Below are positions 52,024 to 59,826 of a stretch of DNA of 64,000 nt, piece after piece (the stretch's first letter is position 1; each line of letters starts with the position of its first letter). The notes beneath the pieces were generated by a model that did no database searches, was not told the origin of the DNA, and saw only the letters and a program-made list of their open reading frames with translations. This stretch comes from an uncultured Collinsella sp. (GTDB lineage Bacteria; Actinomycetota; Coriobacteriia; Coriobacteriales; Coriobacteriaceae): contig CATXKN010000002.1 of assembly GCA_958370785.1 (NCBI GenBank), positions 62,001 to 126,000 of the forward strand, given 5' to 3'. Made by a program: the position numbers and the translations under genes.

Positions 52024-52851
52024 CTACCGAGCCGCTAAGATGGCGTCGATGAGCGTCAGTACGCCCCCGTCGTTGTTACTCGGAATGCGCCACTTAGCAT
52101 GCGCGTTCATATGCTCCTCGGCATTGTCCACGATAAAGCTGTGACCGACGCGCTCCAGCATGGGGATGTCGTTGTACGTATCACCCACGGCGGCGGCGTC
52201 GGCAATATCGATGCCCAGGTGCTCGCACAGATGCGCGACGCCGGCGCCCTTGTCGACACCCAGGTTCATAAAGTCGATCCACTCGCGCCCGGCGTTGGTG
52301 ACGTAGAGCTTGCCCGAGAACTCGGGGCTATAGGTCTCGCGGAAAGCGGGCTCGGCGTCGTAGCCGGGGAAGAAGACCGAAATCTTGTTGGACTCGAAAT
52401 CAATGCCCTCAAAGCTGTCGACGTAGTTGATTGTGTTGTAGTAGACGCTGATCTCGTCGTGGTACTGATGGTCGCGGGCAAGCACGTAGAACTCGTCGAA
52501 GCAGCACAGGACGGGAACGGCGCGCGGGTCCTCCGAGGCACGGCTCAAGACCTGCTGGTACAGCTCCACGTCGATATTGCTCTTATAGATATAACTGCCG
52601 CGATAGATTACGCACGCTCCGTTGTCGGGACAAAAGGCGAGGCGGTTCTTGATGTCCTCGAACATCTCCTCGAGCTTGGGGGCTGGACGTCCGCTAGCGG
52701 GGCAGAATACGATGCCGGCGTCGGCGAGCTTGTCCAAGCGCTCATCAAGACCCTGCGGCAACACGCGCTCGTCGGTCAGCAGCGTTTTGTCCATGTCGAC
52801 GGCGATGAGCTTAATGTTTCCGATATTGGCGTCCGATTCGTAAGTTTGCAT
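52024..52851 (-). CDS. Cof-type HAD-IIB phosphatase
   Basis: A 275-residue HAD-superfamily hydrolase, probably a sugar-phosphate or cofactor phosphatase. Motif I is AVDMDKTLLTD with nucleophile Asp. Motif II Ser/Thr lies in FCPASGRP, a type IIB cap is inserted between, motif III Lys is in GVDKGAGVAHL and motif IV is AVGDTYNDIPML. The substrate cannot be told from the sequence. It is convergent with polA and divergent from the argG leader. Confidence 0.9.
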   Translation of the reverse strand: MQTYESDANIGNIKLIAVDMDKTLLTDERVLPQGLDERLDKLADAGIVFCPASGRPAPKLEEMFEDIKNRLAFCPDNGACVIYRGSYIYKSNIDVELYQQVLSRASEDPRAVPVLCCFDEFYVLARDHQYHDEISVYYNTINYVDSFEGIDFESNKISVFFPGYDAEPAFRETYSPEFSGKLYVTNAGREWIDFMNLGVDKGAGVAHLCEHLGIDIADAAAVGDTYNDIPMLERVGHSFIVDNAEEHMNAHAKWRIPSNNDGGVLTLIDAILAAR

Positions 52852-52994
52852 AAAAGCGAGCCTTTCGTTTCGAAATTGTTTCAGATGTTATAACCATCAA
52901 CTCGTAGTCAGGCGTATTTTCGCAGGAACGGAGCGTATTTGCACCACGCTTCACAAAGTAATGAAAAAACTTTTCAGAAATTTGAATTTGTCGC

Positions 52995-53022
52995 TTGTGC
53001 TGCGGGCACTTTAGCGTAATAT
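52995..53022 (+). promoter_or_regulatory. argG promoter
   Basis: TTGTGC (52995-53000), a 16-bp spacer and TAATAT (53017-53022). Transcription would start near 53030, giving a leader of about 375 nt before argG. Confidence 0.5.
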
Positions 53023-53125
53023 AGCGACCATCGAAAACGGAGACGGCAAAAGAGCCGCTTACCGAGGAAAAGGTACCGTTTACGATATTTGAATTGCGCC
53101 CGGCGATAGGTGAAAGGAGAGGCAG

Positions 53126-53200
53126 ATGCAGTTCGTAAAGATCATCACTACTGCAGACAATGCCATCCGACGCCAGCGCGCAATTTCCCGACGACGATAA
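53126..53200 (+). CDS. Arginine-rich leader peptide of argG (24 residues)
   Basis: A short ORF with an excellent ribosome-binding site (AAAGGAGAGG, 53113-53122) and ATG 53126. It encodes 24 residues ending AIRRQRAISRRR. Six of the last ten codons are Arg, and the last three before the stop are CGA-CGA-CGA, a codon little used in the neighbouring genes, where CGC and CGT dominate. The arrangement is that of an attenuator leader peptide whose translation reports on charged tRNA-Arg. It is followed by overlapping RNA stems and a terminator hairpin before argG, the arginine biosynthesis gene. No such peptide is known to me from this lineage. Confidence 0.7.
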   Translation: MQFVKIITTADNAIRRQRAISRRR

Positions 53201-53310
53201 CAATCGTCTCTGTCCGCATGGGGCGAATTGCCTCAACAGAGTCATTTTGAGGTCGTTGGGTTTTAGCACGACATAGACGCATGTTTCTAGGGCATGTTGT
53301 GCTGCTTTTT
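53187..53310 (+). promoter_or_regulatory. Putative arginine attenuator of argG
   Basis: Terminator: arms 53265-53274 and 53294-53303 (10 bp, one G:U), then GCTTTTT. Antiterminator candidate: GTCGT (53252-53256) with ACGAC (53268-53272), which uses the left terminator arm. Anti-antiterminator: CCCGACGAC (53187-53195, inside the leader Arg codons) with GTCGTTGGG (53252-53260), 9 bp with one G:U. A ribosome stalled on the CGA codons would mask 53187-53195 and favour antitermination; fast translation would favour termination. Confidence 0.6.
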
Positions 53311-53404
53311 GCTATTTAACCTGATATTGCACGGTTTTTGACCTCGAAATGACTTGCAACTGACCGATGTTCTAACTAGCTACCAAGGGCGAAAGGAAAC
53401 AGCC

Positions 53405-54631
53405 ATGAGCAAGGAAAAAGTCGTTCTCGCATATTCCGGTGGTCTTGATACATCCGTATGTGTCAAGTGGCTCCAGGACGAGAAGAATCTCGATGTCGTT
53501 TGTGTCTGCGGCAATGTGGGCCAGGAGGAGACCGGCCTGGACGCCAAGAAGCAGAAGGCGCTTGACCTGGGCGTTCTCGATTGCCAGGTACTCGACCTGC
53601 GCGACGAGTTCTCCGATGAGTTCCTGACTAAGGCCATCGCCGCAAACTCCATGTACGAGAACAAGTACCCGCTGCTCTCCGCCCTTTCTCGCCCGCTGCT
53701 CGCCAAGAAGCTTGTCGAGGTCGCTCACGAGTTTGGCGCGACCTACGTCGCCCACGGCTGCACCGGCAAGGGTAACGACCAGGTTCGTTTTGAGGCTGCC
53801 GTCAAGGCCCTCGACCCCGAGCTCAAGGTTATCGCCCCGGTTCGCGAGTGGGATCTGAAGTGCCGTCCCGACGAGGTCGCCTATGCTCACGCTCACAATG
53901 TGCCGGTTCCCGAGGGTGCCAACGACAACCCCTATTCCATCGACGACAACCTGTGGGGTCGTGCCATTGAGTGCGGCCACCTGGAGGATCCCTGGAACGA
54001 GCCGCTCGACGACGCCTGGGTTATGACCAAGAATCCCGAGGACACGCCCGATACCCCGACTTACACTGAGATTGAGTTTGAGGCGGGCAAGCCCGTCGCC
54101 GTCGACGGCAAGAAGATGAAGCTCTCCGAGATCGTCATCGCCCTCAACAAGATTTCCGGCGACAACGGCTTTGGCCGTCTCGACCTGGTCGAGGATCGTC
54201 TGGTGGGCCTCAAGAGCCGCGAGTGCTACGAGGTTCCCGGCGCCCTGACGCTCATCACCGCCCACAAGGCACTCGAGGACATCTGCGTCGAGGGCGACCT
54301 GCTCAAGACCAAGATCAAACTCGAGCAGGATTGGGCCACCGCCGTGTACAACGGCCAGTGGTACAGCCCGCTCAAGAACGCGCTCGACGCCTTTATGGCC
54401 GACACCCAGAAGTTCGTGACCGGCACCGTCCGCCTGAAGTTCTTTAAGGGCAACTGCCATGTCGTCGGCCGCAAGAGCCCGTTTAGCCTGTATGACTACG
54501 GTCTGGCTACCTACGACCGTGACACCACGTTTGACGAGAAGGCCAGCGCCGGCTTTATCGAGATCGATACGCTGTCGCTCAAGACGTGGGCCAAGGTCCA
54601 GGGTCCCAGCTCTGCCGCTGCCCAGGCTTAA
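53405..54631 (+). CDS. argG: Argininosuccinate synthase
   Basis: Joins citrulline and aspartate with ATP to argininosuccinate, the penultimate step of arginine synthesis. The 408-residue protein has the N-type pyrophosphatase P-loop YSGGLDTSV (about residues 9-17), GCTGKGNDQVRFE, EGANDNPYSIDDNLWGR and the C-terminal GGRKSPFSLYDY-like segment (VVGRKSPFSLYDYGL). ATG 53405 has GAAAGGAAA upstream. A long leader with an Arg-rich peptide and terminator precedes it, so expression is probably controlled by arginine supply. argH follows after a 56-codon ORF, and a hairpin lies in the gap. Confidence 0.97.
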   Translation: MSKEKVVLAYSGGLDTSVCVKWLQDEKNLDVVCVCGNVGQEETGLDAKKQKALDLGVLDCQVLDLRDEFSDEFLTKAIAANSMYENKYPLLSALSRPLLAKKLVEVAHEFGATYVAHGCTGKGNDQVRFEAAVKALDPELKVIAPVREWDLKCRPDEVAYAHAHNVPVPEGANDNPYSIDDNLWGRAIECGHLEDPWNEPLDDAWVMTKNPEDTPDTPTYTEIEFEAGKPVAVDGKKMKLSEIVIALNKISGDNGFGRLDLVEDRLVGLKSRECYEVPGALTLITAHKALEDICVEGDLLKTKIKLEQDWATAVYNGQWYSPLKNALDAFMADTQKFVTGTVRLKFFKGNCHVVGRKSPFSLYDYGLATYDRDTTFDEKASAGFIEIDTLSLKTWAKVQGPSSAAAQA

Positions 54632-54784
54632 GTCTTCCTTTCCTTGGTATCCGCGCGGCCCATCCGCGTGATACATAACGGGCGCATGGGGTCCCTACCT
54701 TTCGTTATGCTTGCTGACACTTCTTAACATCGGTGGCCCCTACGTTCCGCCCGCATATATGACGCCGCGACTGCGGCTGAGTCC

Positions 54785-54820
54785 GAGCCCCGCCGGGGTT
54801 GTCCGGCGGGGCTCCTTCTA
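54785..54820 (+). terminator. Hairpin in the argG-argH gap
   Basis: A 12-bp perfect stem (54785-54796 with 54803-54814) with a 6-nt loop and CTTCTATC tail. The stem is strong but the U-tract is weak, so partial termination is likely. Confidence 0.55.
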
Positions 54821-54864
54821 TCAATTTGGCGGCTCTGCGCCTATATATATGAGGAGTATCCATT

Positions 54865-55035
54865 ATGTTCAATGCTGTCGTGCATGCTTTACTTGCCCTC
54901 GCGCCCGAGCTCGATGCTGCAAAGGTCGAGGACGTCCCTATGAGCCTGAAGGCTTGGATTGACGGTTCGCAGGGCAACACCCGGAGGGAGACGTTGGGCG
55001 CCAAGTGCATGGTGCGTCACTTCTTTGCAAATTAG
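54865..55035 (+). CDS. Hypothetical 56-residue protein between argG and argH
   Basis: Not recognised. ATG 54865 is preceded by GAGGAG at 8 nt, better spaced than many genes here. The product begins MFNAVVHALLALAPELDAAK, continues with an acidic part and ends in a basic region containing TRRETL and KCMVRHFF. It could be a real small protein linked to arginine genes, a second leader peptide for argH, or a decayed fragment. No membrane helix is evident beyond a short hydrophobic start. Confidence 0.5.
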   Translation: MFNAVVHALLALAPELDAAKVEDVPMSLKAWIDGSQGNTRRETLGAKCMVRHFFAN

Positions 55036-55153
55036 CTATATGGCCTCGCGCACGGTGGGGAATATGCAAAACTAGCGGTTGAAAAATCGCTTTAGCGATA
55101 TGGCGCATTGCTTTGGGCGCTTGTTTTGGTATTTGGAGAAAGGAGACGGTTCC

Positions 55154-56584
55154 ATGGCTCTTTGGGGCGGTCGTTTTGAGGCGGGCGTGGCCGAGGTCAC
55201 GCAGGAGTTTGGTGCGTCGTTGCCGGTCGACAAGCATCTCTATAAGCAGGATATCGCCGGCTCTAAGGCACATGCCAAGATGCTGGCCGCCCAGGGCATC
55301 ATCAGTGCCGAGGACGAGCAGGCGATCGCCGAGGGCCTGACCGGAATCGAACAGGATATCGATGCCGGCAACTTTACCTTCGATATCAACGACGAGGACA
55401 TCCATATGTCCATCGAGAGCGAGCTGACGCGTCGCATCGGTGAGGCCGGTAAGCGCTTGCATACCGGGCGTTCGCGCAACGACCAGGTGGCGACCGATAC
55501 GCGCCTGGGCGTCAAGGCGCTTGCCAAGGAGCTCATGGAGGCCAATCTTGAGCTGCGCCATGTGCTGGTGGATGCGGCCAAGAAGTACGACAAGGTGATT
55601 CTGCCGGGCTACACGCATATGCAGCACGCTCAGCCCGTGCTGCTGTCGCATCATCTGCTGGCATATTCCTGGATGTTCGCGCGTGACTTTACGCGCCTGA
55701 AGGCCGCCTTTGATGCCGCCGACAACTGTCCACTGGGTGCTGCCGCGCTTGCCGGTACAAGCTATCCGCTCGATCGCCAGATGACGGCTGCCGAACTTGG
55801 CTTTGCGGGCGTGATTCCCAACTCGCTCGATGCGGTTTCCGACCGTGATTTCCTGCTCGACCTGCATTACGCCGGCTCCGTCATGGCCATGCACCTGTCG
55901 CGTCTTTCCGAGGAGATCGTGCTGTGGTCGAGCTCCGAATTTGGCTTTATCACGCTTTCAGACTCTTACTCCACCGGCTCGTCTATCATGCCGCAGAAGA
56001 AGAACCCCGACTTTGCCGAGCTTATCCGCGGCAAGAGCGGTCGCGTGTACGGCAACCTGGTGCAGTTGCTCGTGACCATGAAGGGCTTGCCGCTCGCCTA
56101 TAACAAGGACTTGCAGGAGGACAAGGAGGGCGCGCTCGATACCGCCCATACGCTCATGCAGTGCCTGTCCGTTATGGCCGGAATGATTTCGACTTGGACC
56201 GTCAACGAGGATGCCATGGCGCGCGAGTGCGGCGTGGGACACCTTGCCGCCACCGATGTTGCCGATTACCTGGCTAAGCGTGGCCTGCCGTTCCGCGAGG
56301 CACATGCCGTGGTGGGGCATCTGGTCCTGATGTGCGAGAAGCGCGGCTGTAATCTTGAGGACCTGCCGTTTGAAGTGTTCCAGGAGGCAAGCCCGCTCTT
56401 TGAGCGCGACATTACCGAGGCGCTCGATATCCCGTCGATTGTTGCCGCGCGCACGACCGAGGGCGGTACCGCCCCTGCCGCCGTTGCCGTGCAGCTGCAG
56501 CGTGCCGAGGCACAGCTCGTGGCCGACGAGGGCGTGTTTGGATCGTTAACCAAGGTCGTCGAGATGGGTCACGGGGCAAAGTAG
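55154..56584 (+). CDS. argH: Argininosuccinate lyase
   Basis: Splits argininosuccinate to arginine and fumarate. The 476-residue fumarase/aspartase-superfamily protein has MALWGGRFEAG at the N-terminus, HTGRSRNDQVATDTRL, GYTHMQHAQPVLLSHHLL, LDAVSDRDFLLD and the signature loop SSIMPQKKNPD (about residue 275) with the catalytic Ser. ATG 55154 has AAAGGAGA upstream. It lies downstream of argG, separated by a hairpin and a small ORF, so it may be read through from argG or have its own promoter. A terminator follows. Confidence 0.97.
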   Translation: MALWGGRFEAGVAEVTQEFGASLPVDKHLYKQDIAGSKAHAKMLAAQGIISAEDEQAIAEGLTGIEQDIDAGNFTFDINDEDIHMSIESELTRRIGEAGKRLHTGRSRNDQVATDTRLGVKALAKELMEANLELRHVLVDAAKKYDKVILPGYTHMQHAQPVLLSHHLLAYSWMFARDFTRLKAAFDAADNCPLGAAALAGTSYPLDRQMTAAELGFAGVIPNSLDAVSDRDFLLDLHYAGSVMAMHLSRLSEEIVLWSSSEFGFITLSDSYSTGSSIMPQKKNPDFAELIRGKSGRVYGNLVQLLVTMKGLPLAYNKDLQEDKEGALDTAHTLMQCLSVMAGMISTWTVNEDAMARECGVGHLAATDVADYLAKRGLPFREAHAVVGHLVLMCEKRGCNLEDLPFEVFQEASPLFERDITEALDIPSIVAARTTEGGTAPAAVAVQLQRAEAQLVADEGVFGSLTKVVEMGHGAK

Positions 56585-56636
56585 GGGTTTGACTGAAGCC
56601 GCATTGTCCATGTAGTGATAAATCGTTTTGCTTTTA

Positions 56637-56669
56637 CGGGCGCCTGCTGTTGCGGGCGCCCGTATTTTG
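56637..56669 (+). terminator. Terminator after argH
   Basis: Stem CGGGCGCC/GGCGCCCG (56637-56644 with 56655-56662), followed by TATTTTG. Confidence 0.8.
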
Positions 56670-56968
56670 TTGCGATGGGGGAGGGGCTTGTCGAGAACTT
56701 CTGTAGGACCTTTGGGCAGGTTGTGAAGGGGATACGTTCGCGGGTGGCAACCGACCGCCTGCTCTGTTCGATGCGGTTGATGGGCGGTCGGATGGTACTC
56801 TAATCGGGCTTCGAAACAGAAGTGACACATATGGAGCGCTTTAATAAATTGCAGCGTTTCAATAAACAGCTTTTTGTTTAACTGCAGCTAAAACTCTGTT
56901 ACGATGCAGTCCAGGCGGGTGCCGGAATGGGACTTGGGCACGCGCGAACCTACTTGAAAGGCTACCTT
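56670..56968. other. Gap between argH and ndk, with a hairpin
   Basis: No gene supported. A 9-bp inverted repeat CCGACCGCC/GGCGGTCGG (56751-56759 with 56783-56791) lies in the middle, followed by a TACTCT that could be a -10. The ndk-proximal part is A+T-rich, with TTGTTT near 56873 and TTACGAT near 56899. Confidence 0.4.
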
Positions 56969-57373
56969 ATGGCTATCGAGAAGACCTTCATCATGATTAA
57001 GCCCGACGCCGTGCGTGACCGTAAGATCGGCGAGATCGTTGCTCGCATTGAGCGCAGCGGCCTTGTCATCGAGCGCATGGAGATGACCACGCTCGAGCGC
57101 GCTACCGTCGAGGAGCACTACGCCCATCTGGCCGACAAGCCCTTCTTTGGCGGTCTCTGCGACTTTATGACGAGCGGTCCGGTCGTCAAGATGGTTGTTT
57201 CCGGTCTCTCCGCTGTCTCCAAGATGCGCACCCTTATGGGCGCTACCAACCCGCTTGATGCTGCCCCTGGCACCATTCGCGGCGACTTTGCTGTCGATGT
57301 CAACGCCAACGTGATCCACGGCTCCGACTGCCTGGAGAACGCCGAGATCGAGATCAAGCGCTTCTTTGGCTAA
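56969..57373 (+). CDS. ndk: Nucleoside diphosphate kinase
   Basis: Transfers gamma-phosphate from ATP to other NDPs through a phosphohistidine. The 134-residue protein has KTFIMIKPDAV at the N-terminus, FMTSGPVVKMV, MGATNPLDAAPGTIRGDF and NVIHGSD with the active-site His. ATG 56969 is preceded by GAAAGG; an upstream frame to 56927 is not needed. Single-gene unit with a strong terminator. Confidence 0.98.
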   Translation: MAIEKTFIMIKPDAVRDRKIGEIVARIERSGLVIERMEMTTLERATVEEHYAHLADKPFFGGLCDFMTSGPVVKMVVSGLSAVSKMRTLMGATNPLDAAPGTIRGDFAVDVNANVIHGSDCLENAEIEIKRFFG

Positions 57374-57411
57374 ACCAGCTTTGACTCCTTAAAGCTGTTA
57401 GCGTGTGGCTT

Positions 57412-57446
57412 GGGCGCCGCGGAATTCCATCCGCGGCGCCCTTTTT
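57412..57446 (+). terminator. Terminator after ndk
   Basis: An 11-bp perfect stem (57412-57422 with 57431-57441) and a TTTTTATT tail. Confidence 0.92.
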
Positions 57447-57462
57447 ATTCCAAAATCTATGA

Positions 57463-57505
57463 AGGGGCACGCTCGGACATGAGTTCCGAGCGGGCCCCTG
57501 CTGTT
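57463..57505 (-). terminator. Terminator-like hairpin after rpiB (minus strand)
   Basis: A long stem GGGGC.CGCTCGGA/TCCGAGCG.GCCCC with one mismatch. Read on the minus strand it is followed by TTCATAGATTTT. Confidence 0.6.
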
Positions 57506-57525
57506 AGCTTGTGGCACTGAGTAGT

Positions 57526-57993
57526 TTAGGCCTCGTCTACGACCTTGAGGCCGCGTGTGTGGTCGATCTCGTTGAGGAGGTTAACGCGACGCTCGTGGCG
57601 ACCGCCTTCAAACTCGGCGTCGAGCCACTCGTCGACAATCATCTTGGCGAGCTCGGAGCCCACGACACGGGCACCAAAGGCGAGCACGTTCGTGTTGTTG
57701 TGCATACGCGAGAGCTTGGCGCTGAAGGGCTCGGAGCACACGACGGCGCGTACGCCCTCCACCTTGTTGGCAGCCAGGCTGATGCCGACGCCGGTACCGC
57801 AGATCAGGATACCCAGGTCGACGTCACCGTTGGCCACGGCCTTACCCACCTTGTAGCCGGCGATGGGGTAATCGAAGCTCTCGGAGGTGTCGGTGCCATA
57901 GTTCACGACCTCGCAGCCGCGCTCCTTCAGGTGCTCGGAAATGATGTTCTTGAGCTCGACGGCGGCGTGGTCGTTGCCGATACCAATCTTCAT
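57526..57993 (-). CDS. rpiB: Ribose-5-phosphate isomerase B
   Basis: Interconverts ribose 5-phosphate and ribulose 5-phosphate. The 155-residue RpiB/LacAB-family protein has GNDHAAVELKN at the N-terminus, DLGILICGTGVGISLAANK with the catalytic Cys region and HNNTNVLAFGARVVG. The C-terminus (EFEGGRHERRVNLLNEID) is typical. GAGAGGAACC precedes the start on the minus strand. It stands alone, divergent from the cysteine desulfidase gene. Confidence 0.95.
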   Translation of the reverse strand: MKIGIGNDHAAVELKNIISEHLKERGCEVVNYGTDTSESFDYPIAGYKVGKAVANGDVDLGILICGTGVGISLAANKVEGVRAVVCSEPFSAKLSRMHNNTNVLAFGARVVGSELAKMIVDEWLDAEFEGGRHERRVNLLNEIDHTRGLKVVDEA

Positions 57994-58264
57994 GAGTGGT
58001 TCCTCTCTGGTCCGTGCGGCGGAATTGCTAAAGGTTTTACCGCGTTCGACTGCATCATAGCGCGACTTTTGCGTAAACGCTCGGGCGTTTTTTGGTCAAA
58101 CGCTTTAGCATGCAACAAGACCGGCTTCTCATGAATTAATGCCGTCAGATTGCGCTTAAGCGCCGTCCGTCGGAACCATGGTTGCGGTTTCTGATGCATT
58201 GTTATCAAATAAAAGAGTTAACTATTATCGAGAGCCCAGTTCGTTATGTAAGCAGGAGATACCT

Positions 58265-59584
58265 ATGCCTACCGATTCCATCCGCGATGCCGCTTTTTGC
58301 GATGTCTTGAACCGCGAGCTTGTCTGTGCGCTCGGCTGCACCGAGCCCATTGCCGTTGCCTATGCAGCAGCGTTGGCGAGCCAGACGCTCGGTTGCGAAC
58401 CCGATCATATGGATGTTGCCTGCTCGGGCAATATCATCAAGAACGTTAAGAGCGTGACCGTGCCCAACTCGGGCGGCATGCACGGTATTGAAGCGGCGGC
58501 CGTGCTGGGTGCCGTGGGCGGTGACGCCAAGAGCGCGCTCGAGGTGCTCGAGAGCGTTGACGATAAAGACCGCGCTCGCGTGACCGAGCTTCTCGCCGAC
58601 GCCGGCTACTGCGATGTGTCGCTTGTCGAGGGTGTGCCCAACCTCTACATCAAGGTGACTGCGACGGCCGGGGGCCATGTCGCGGTCGTCGAGATTACCG
58701 ACCACCACACTAATGTCACGTGCCATACGCTCGACGGTATTCCGGTATGCGGCAAGTCGGCGGGGGAGTGTGCCGCCTGCGCCGAGCGCGTCGTGGCCGA
58801 GCGTGCGGCAGATAACGCCGATACCCCTATGAGCATTGAGTCCATCATCGACTTTATCGAGGACGGTGACATTGAGGACGCCCGCGCTGCCGTTGATCGC
58901 CAGATTGAGCTGAACGGTGCGATCAGTGCCGAGGGCCTGGCGCATGCTTGGGGCGCCGAGGTCGGCCGTACGCTGTTGGGCGCTCGTGCCGATGACGTCG
59001 CCTGCCGTGCCCGCGCCCGTGCAGCCGCCGGGTCCGACGCCCGCATGAACGGCTGCGCGCTGCCGGTCGCCATCGTGTGCGGCTCGGGCAATCAGGGCAT
59101 TACCTGCGCGCTGCCTGTTATGGAGTATGCCGAGTATTTGCGCTGCGACCATGATCGCCTGGTGCGCGCCGTAATGCTGTCCGATCTTATCGCTGTGCAT
59201 ATCAAGAGCTATATTGGTGCGCTCTCGGCGTTTTGCGGTGCTATCTGCGCCGCGTGCGGCGCCGGCGCCGCGATTACCTGGCTGTGCGGTGGCACGCGCG
59301 AGCAGATTGGCGCGACGGTTTCGAACACGCTCGGCAACGTGGGCGGGATCGTGTGCGATGGCGCCAAGGCAAGCTGCGCCGCCAAGATTTCGGCTGCCGT
59401 CGATGCTGCGATTCTGGGCCACGATATGGCCATGCAGGGCCGCGGCTTCCGTGCCGGCGAGGGCCTCATCCAGGATACCGTCGAGCAGACGATCGCCAGC
59501 ATGGGCTACGTGGGCCGTGTGGGTATGAAGGATACTGACGTCGAGATCCTCAACATCATGATCGGCAAAACCCAGGTGTGCTAG
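58265..59584 (+). CDS. cyuA: L-cysteine desulfidase / UPF0597 family (CyuA-like)
   Basis: A 439-residue iron-sulfur enzyme of the serine-dehydratase-alpha-like UPF0597 family. Members degrade L-cysteine to pyruvate, sulfide and ammonia. Conserved Cys are in ALGCTEPIAVAYAAA, IVCGSGNQG and CDGAKASCAAK; such cysteines ligate a [4Fe-4S] cluster in the archaeal desulfidase. ATG 58265 has AGCAGGAG upstream; an in-frame extension to 58178 is unlikely. Sulfide production from cysteine would fit a gut anaerobe. The stop overlaps the first bases of a family A repeat, which may act as its 3' hairpin. Confidence 0.88.
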   Translation: MPTDSIRDAAFCDVLNRELVCALGCTEPIAVAYAAALASQTLGCEPDHMDVACSGNIIKNVKSVTVPNSGGMHGIEAAAVLGAVGGDAKSALEVLESVDDKDRARVTELLADAGYCDVSLVEGVPNLYIKVTATAGGHVAVVEITDHHTNVTCHTLDGIPVCGKSAGECAACAERVVAERAADNADTPMSIESIIDFIEDGDIEDARAAVDRQIELNGAISAEGLAHAWGAEVGRTLLGARADDVACRARARAAAGSDARMNGCALPVAIVCGSGNQGITCALPVMEYAEYLRCDHDRLVRAVMLSDLIAVHIKSYIGALSAFCGAICAACGAGAAITWLCGGTREQIGATVSNTLGNVGGIVCDGAKASCAAKISAAVDAAILGHDMAMQGRGFRAGEGLIQDTVEQTIASMGYVGRVGMKDTDVEILNIMIGKTQVC

Positions 59585-59724
59585 TTACGCGGTTTTACCA
59601 AACCGCGTAACCGGCCGACGCTGCAAACCCGCCAGAGCGGCAATCTGCCTTTCAACTTCGGCGGCATGACCAGAAGGTCAATGCCGCCTTGTTTCAAGGT
59701 ACCTTGCTCGCTCTGGCGGGTTTT
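59584..59724. repeat. Dispersed structured repeat family A, copy 2
   Basis: A short hairpin (59584-59595 with 59600-59611, 12 bp perfect), then GACGCTGC and the long hairpin: outer arms 59625-59639 and 59709-59723 (15 bp perfect), bulged GCAA/TTGC, a GCCTT/AAGGT stem, TTCAA internal loops and inner stem GGCGGCAT-GACC closing an AGAA loop. It begins on the last base of the cyuA stop codon. Confidence 0.9.
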
Positions 59725-59754
59725 CGCTGTCGTTGCCATAACATCGGCGTTGCT

Positions 59755-59793
59755 TTGTAAGGGACAAAGGGACTGTCTCTTTGTCCCTTACAA
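59755..59793. terminator. Perfect 15-bp palindrome
   Basis: TTGTAAGGGACAAAG (59755-59769) pairs with 59779-59793 around a 9-nt loop. It sits between convergent genes and could terminate both strands weakly. The CTGTCTCTTTGTCCC side recalls the outer arm of the array at 43126-43429 (CTGTCCCCTTTGTGG). Confidence 0.5.
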
Positions 59794-59826
59794 CCTGCGG
59801 CACTATTTTGTTTGGAGCGAGGGGTT

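Larger units (their letters stand above)
52852..53404. other. Intergenic region with the argG promoter and leader
   Basis: A 553-bp gap. It carries the argG promoter, a 24-codon leader ORF and the attenuator hairpin, listed separately. A 152-residue minus-strand frame across it (52811-53269) is not supported. Confidence 0.8.

Noticed and set aside
52811..53269. A 152-residue minus-strand frame upstream of argG
   Set aside because: It runs through the HAD gene start and the argG leader, has no ribosome-binding site and no recognisable motif.
53187..53310. T-box or arginine riboswitch in the argG leader
   Set aside because: No T-box core sequence or specifier stem is visible. The features are explained by a translated leader peptide and a classical attenuator.
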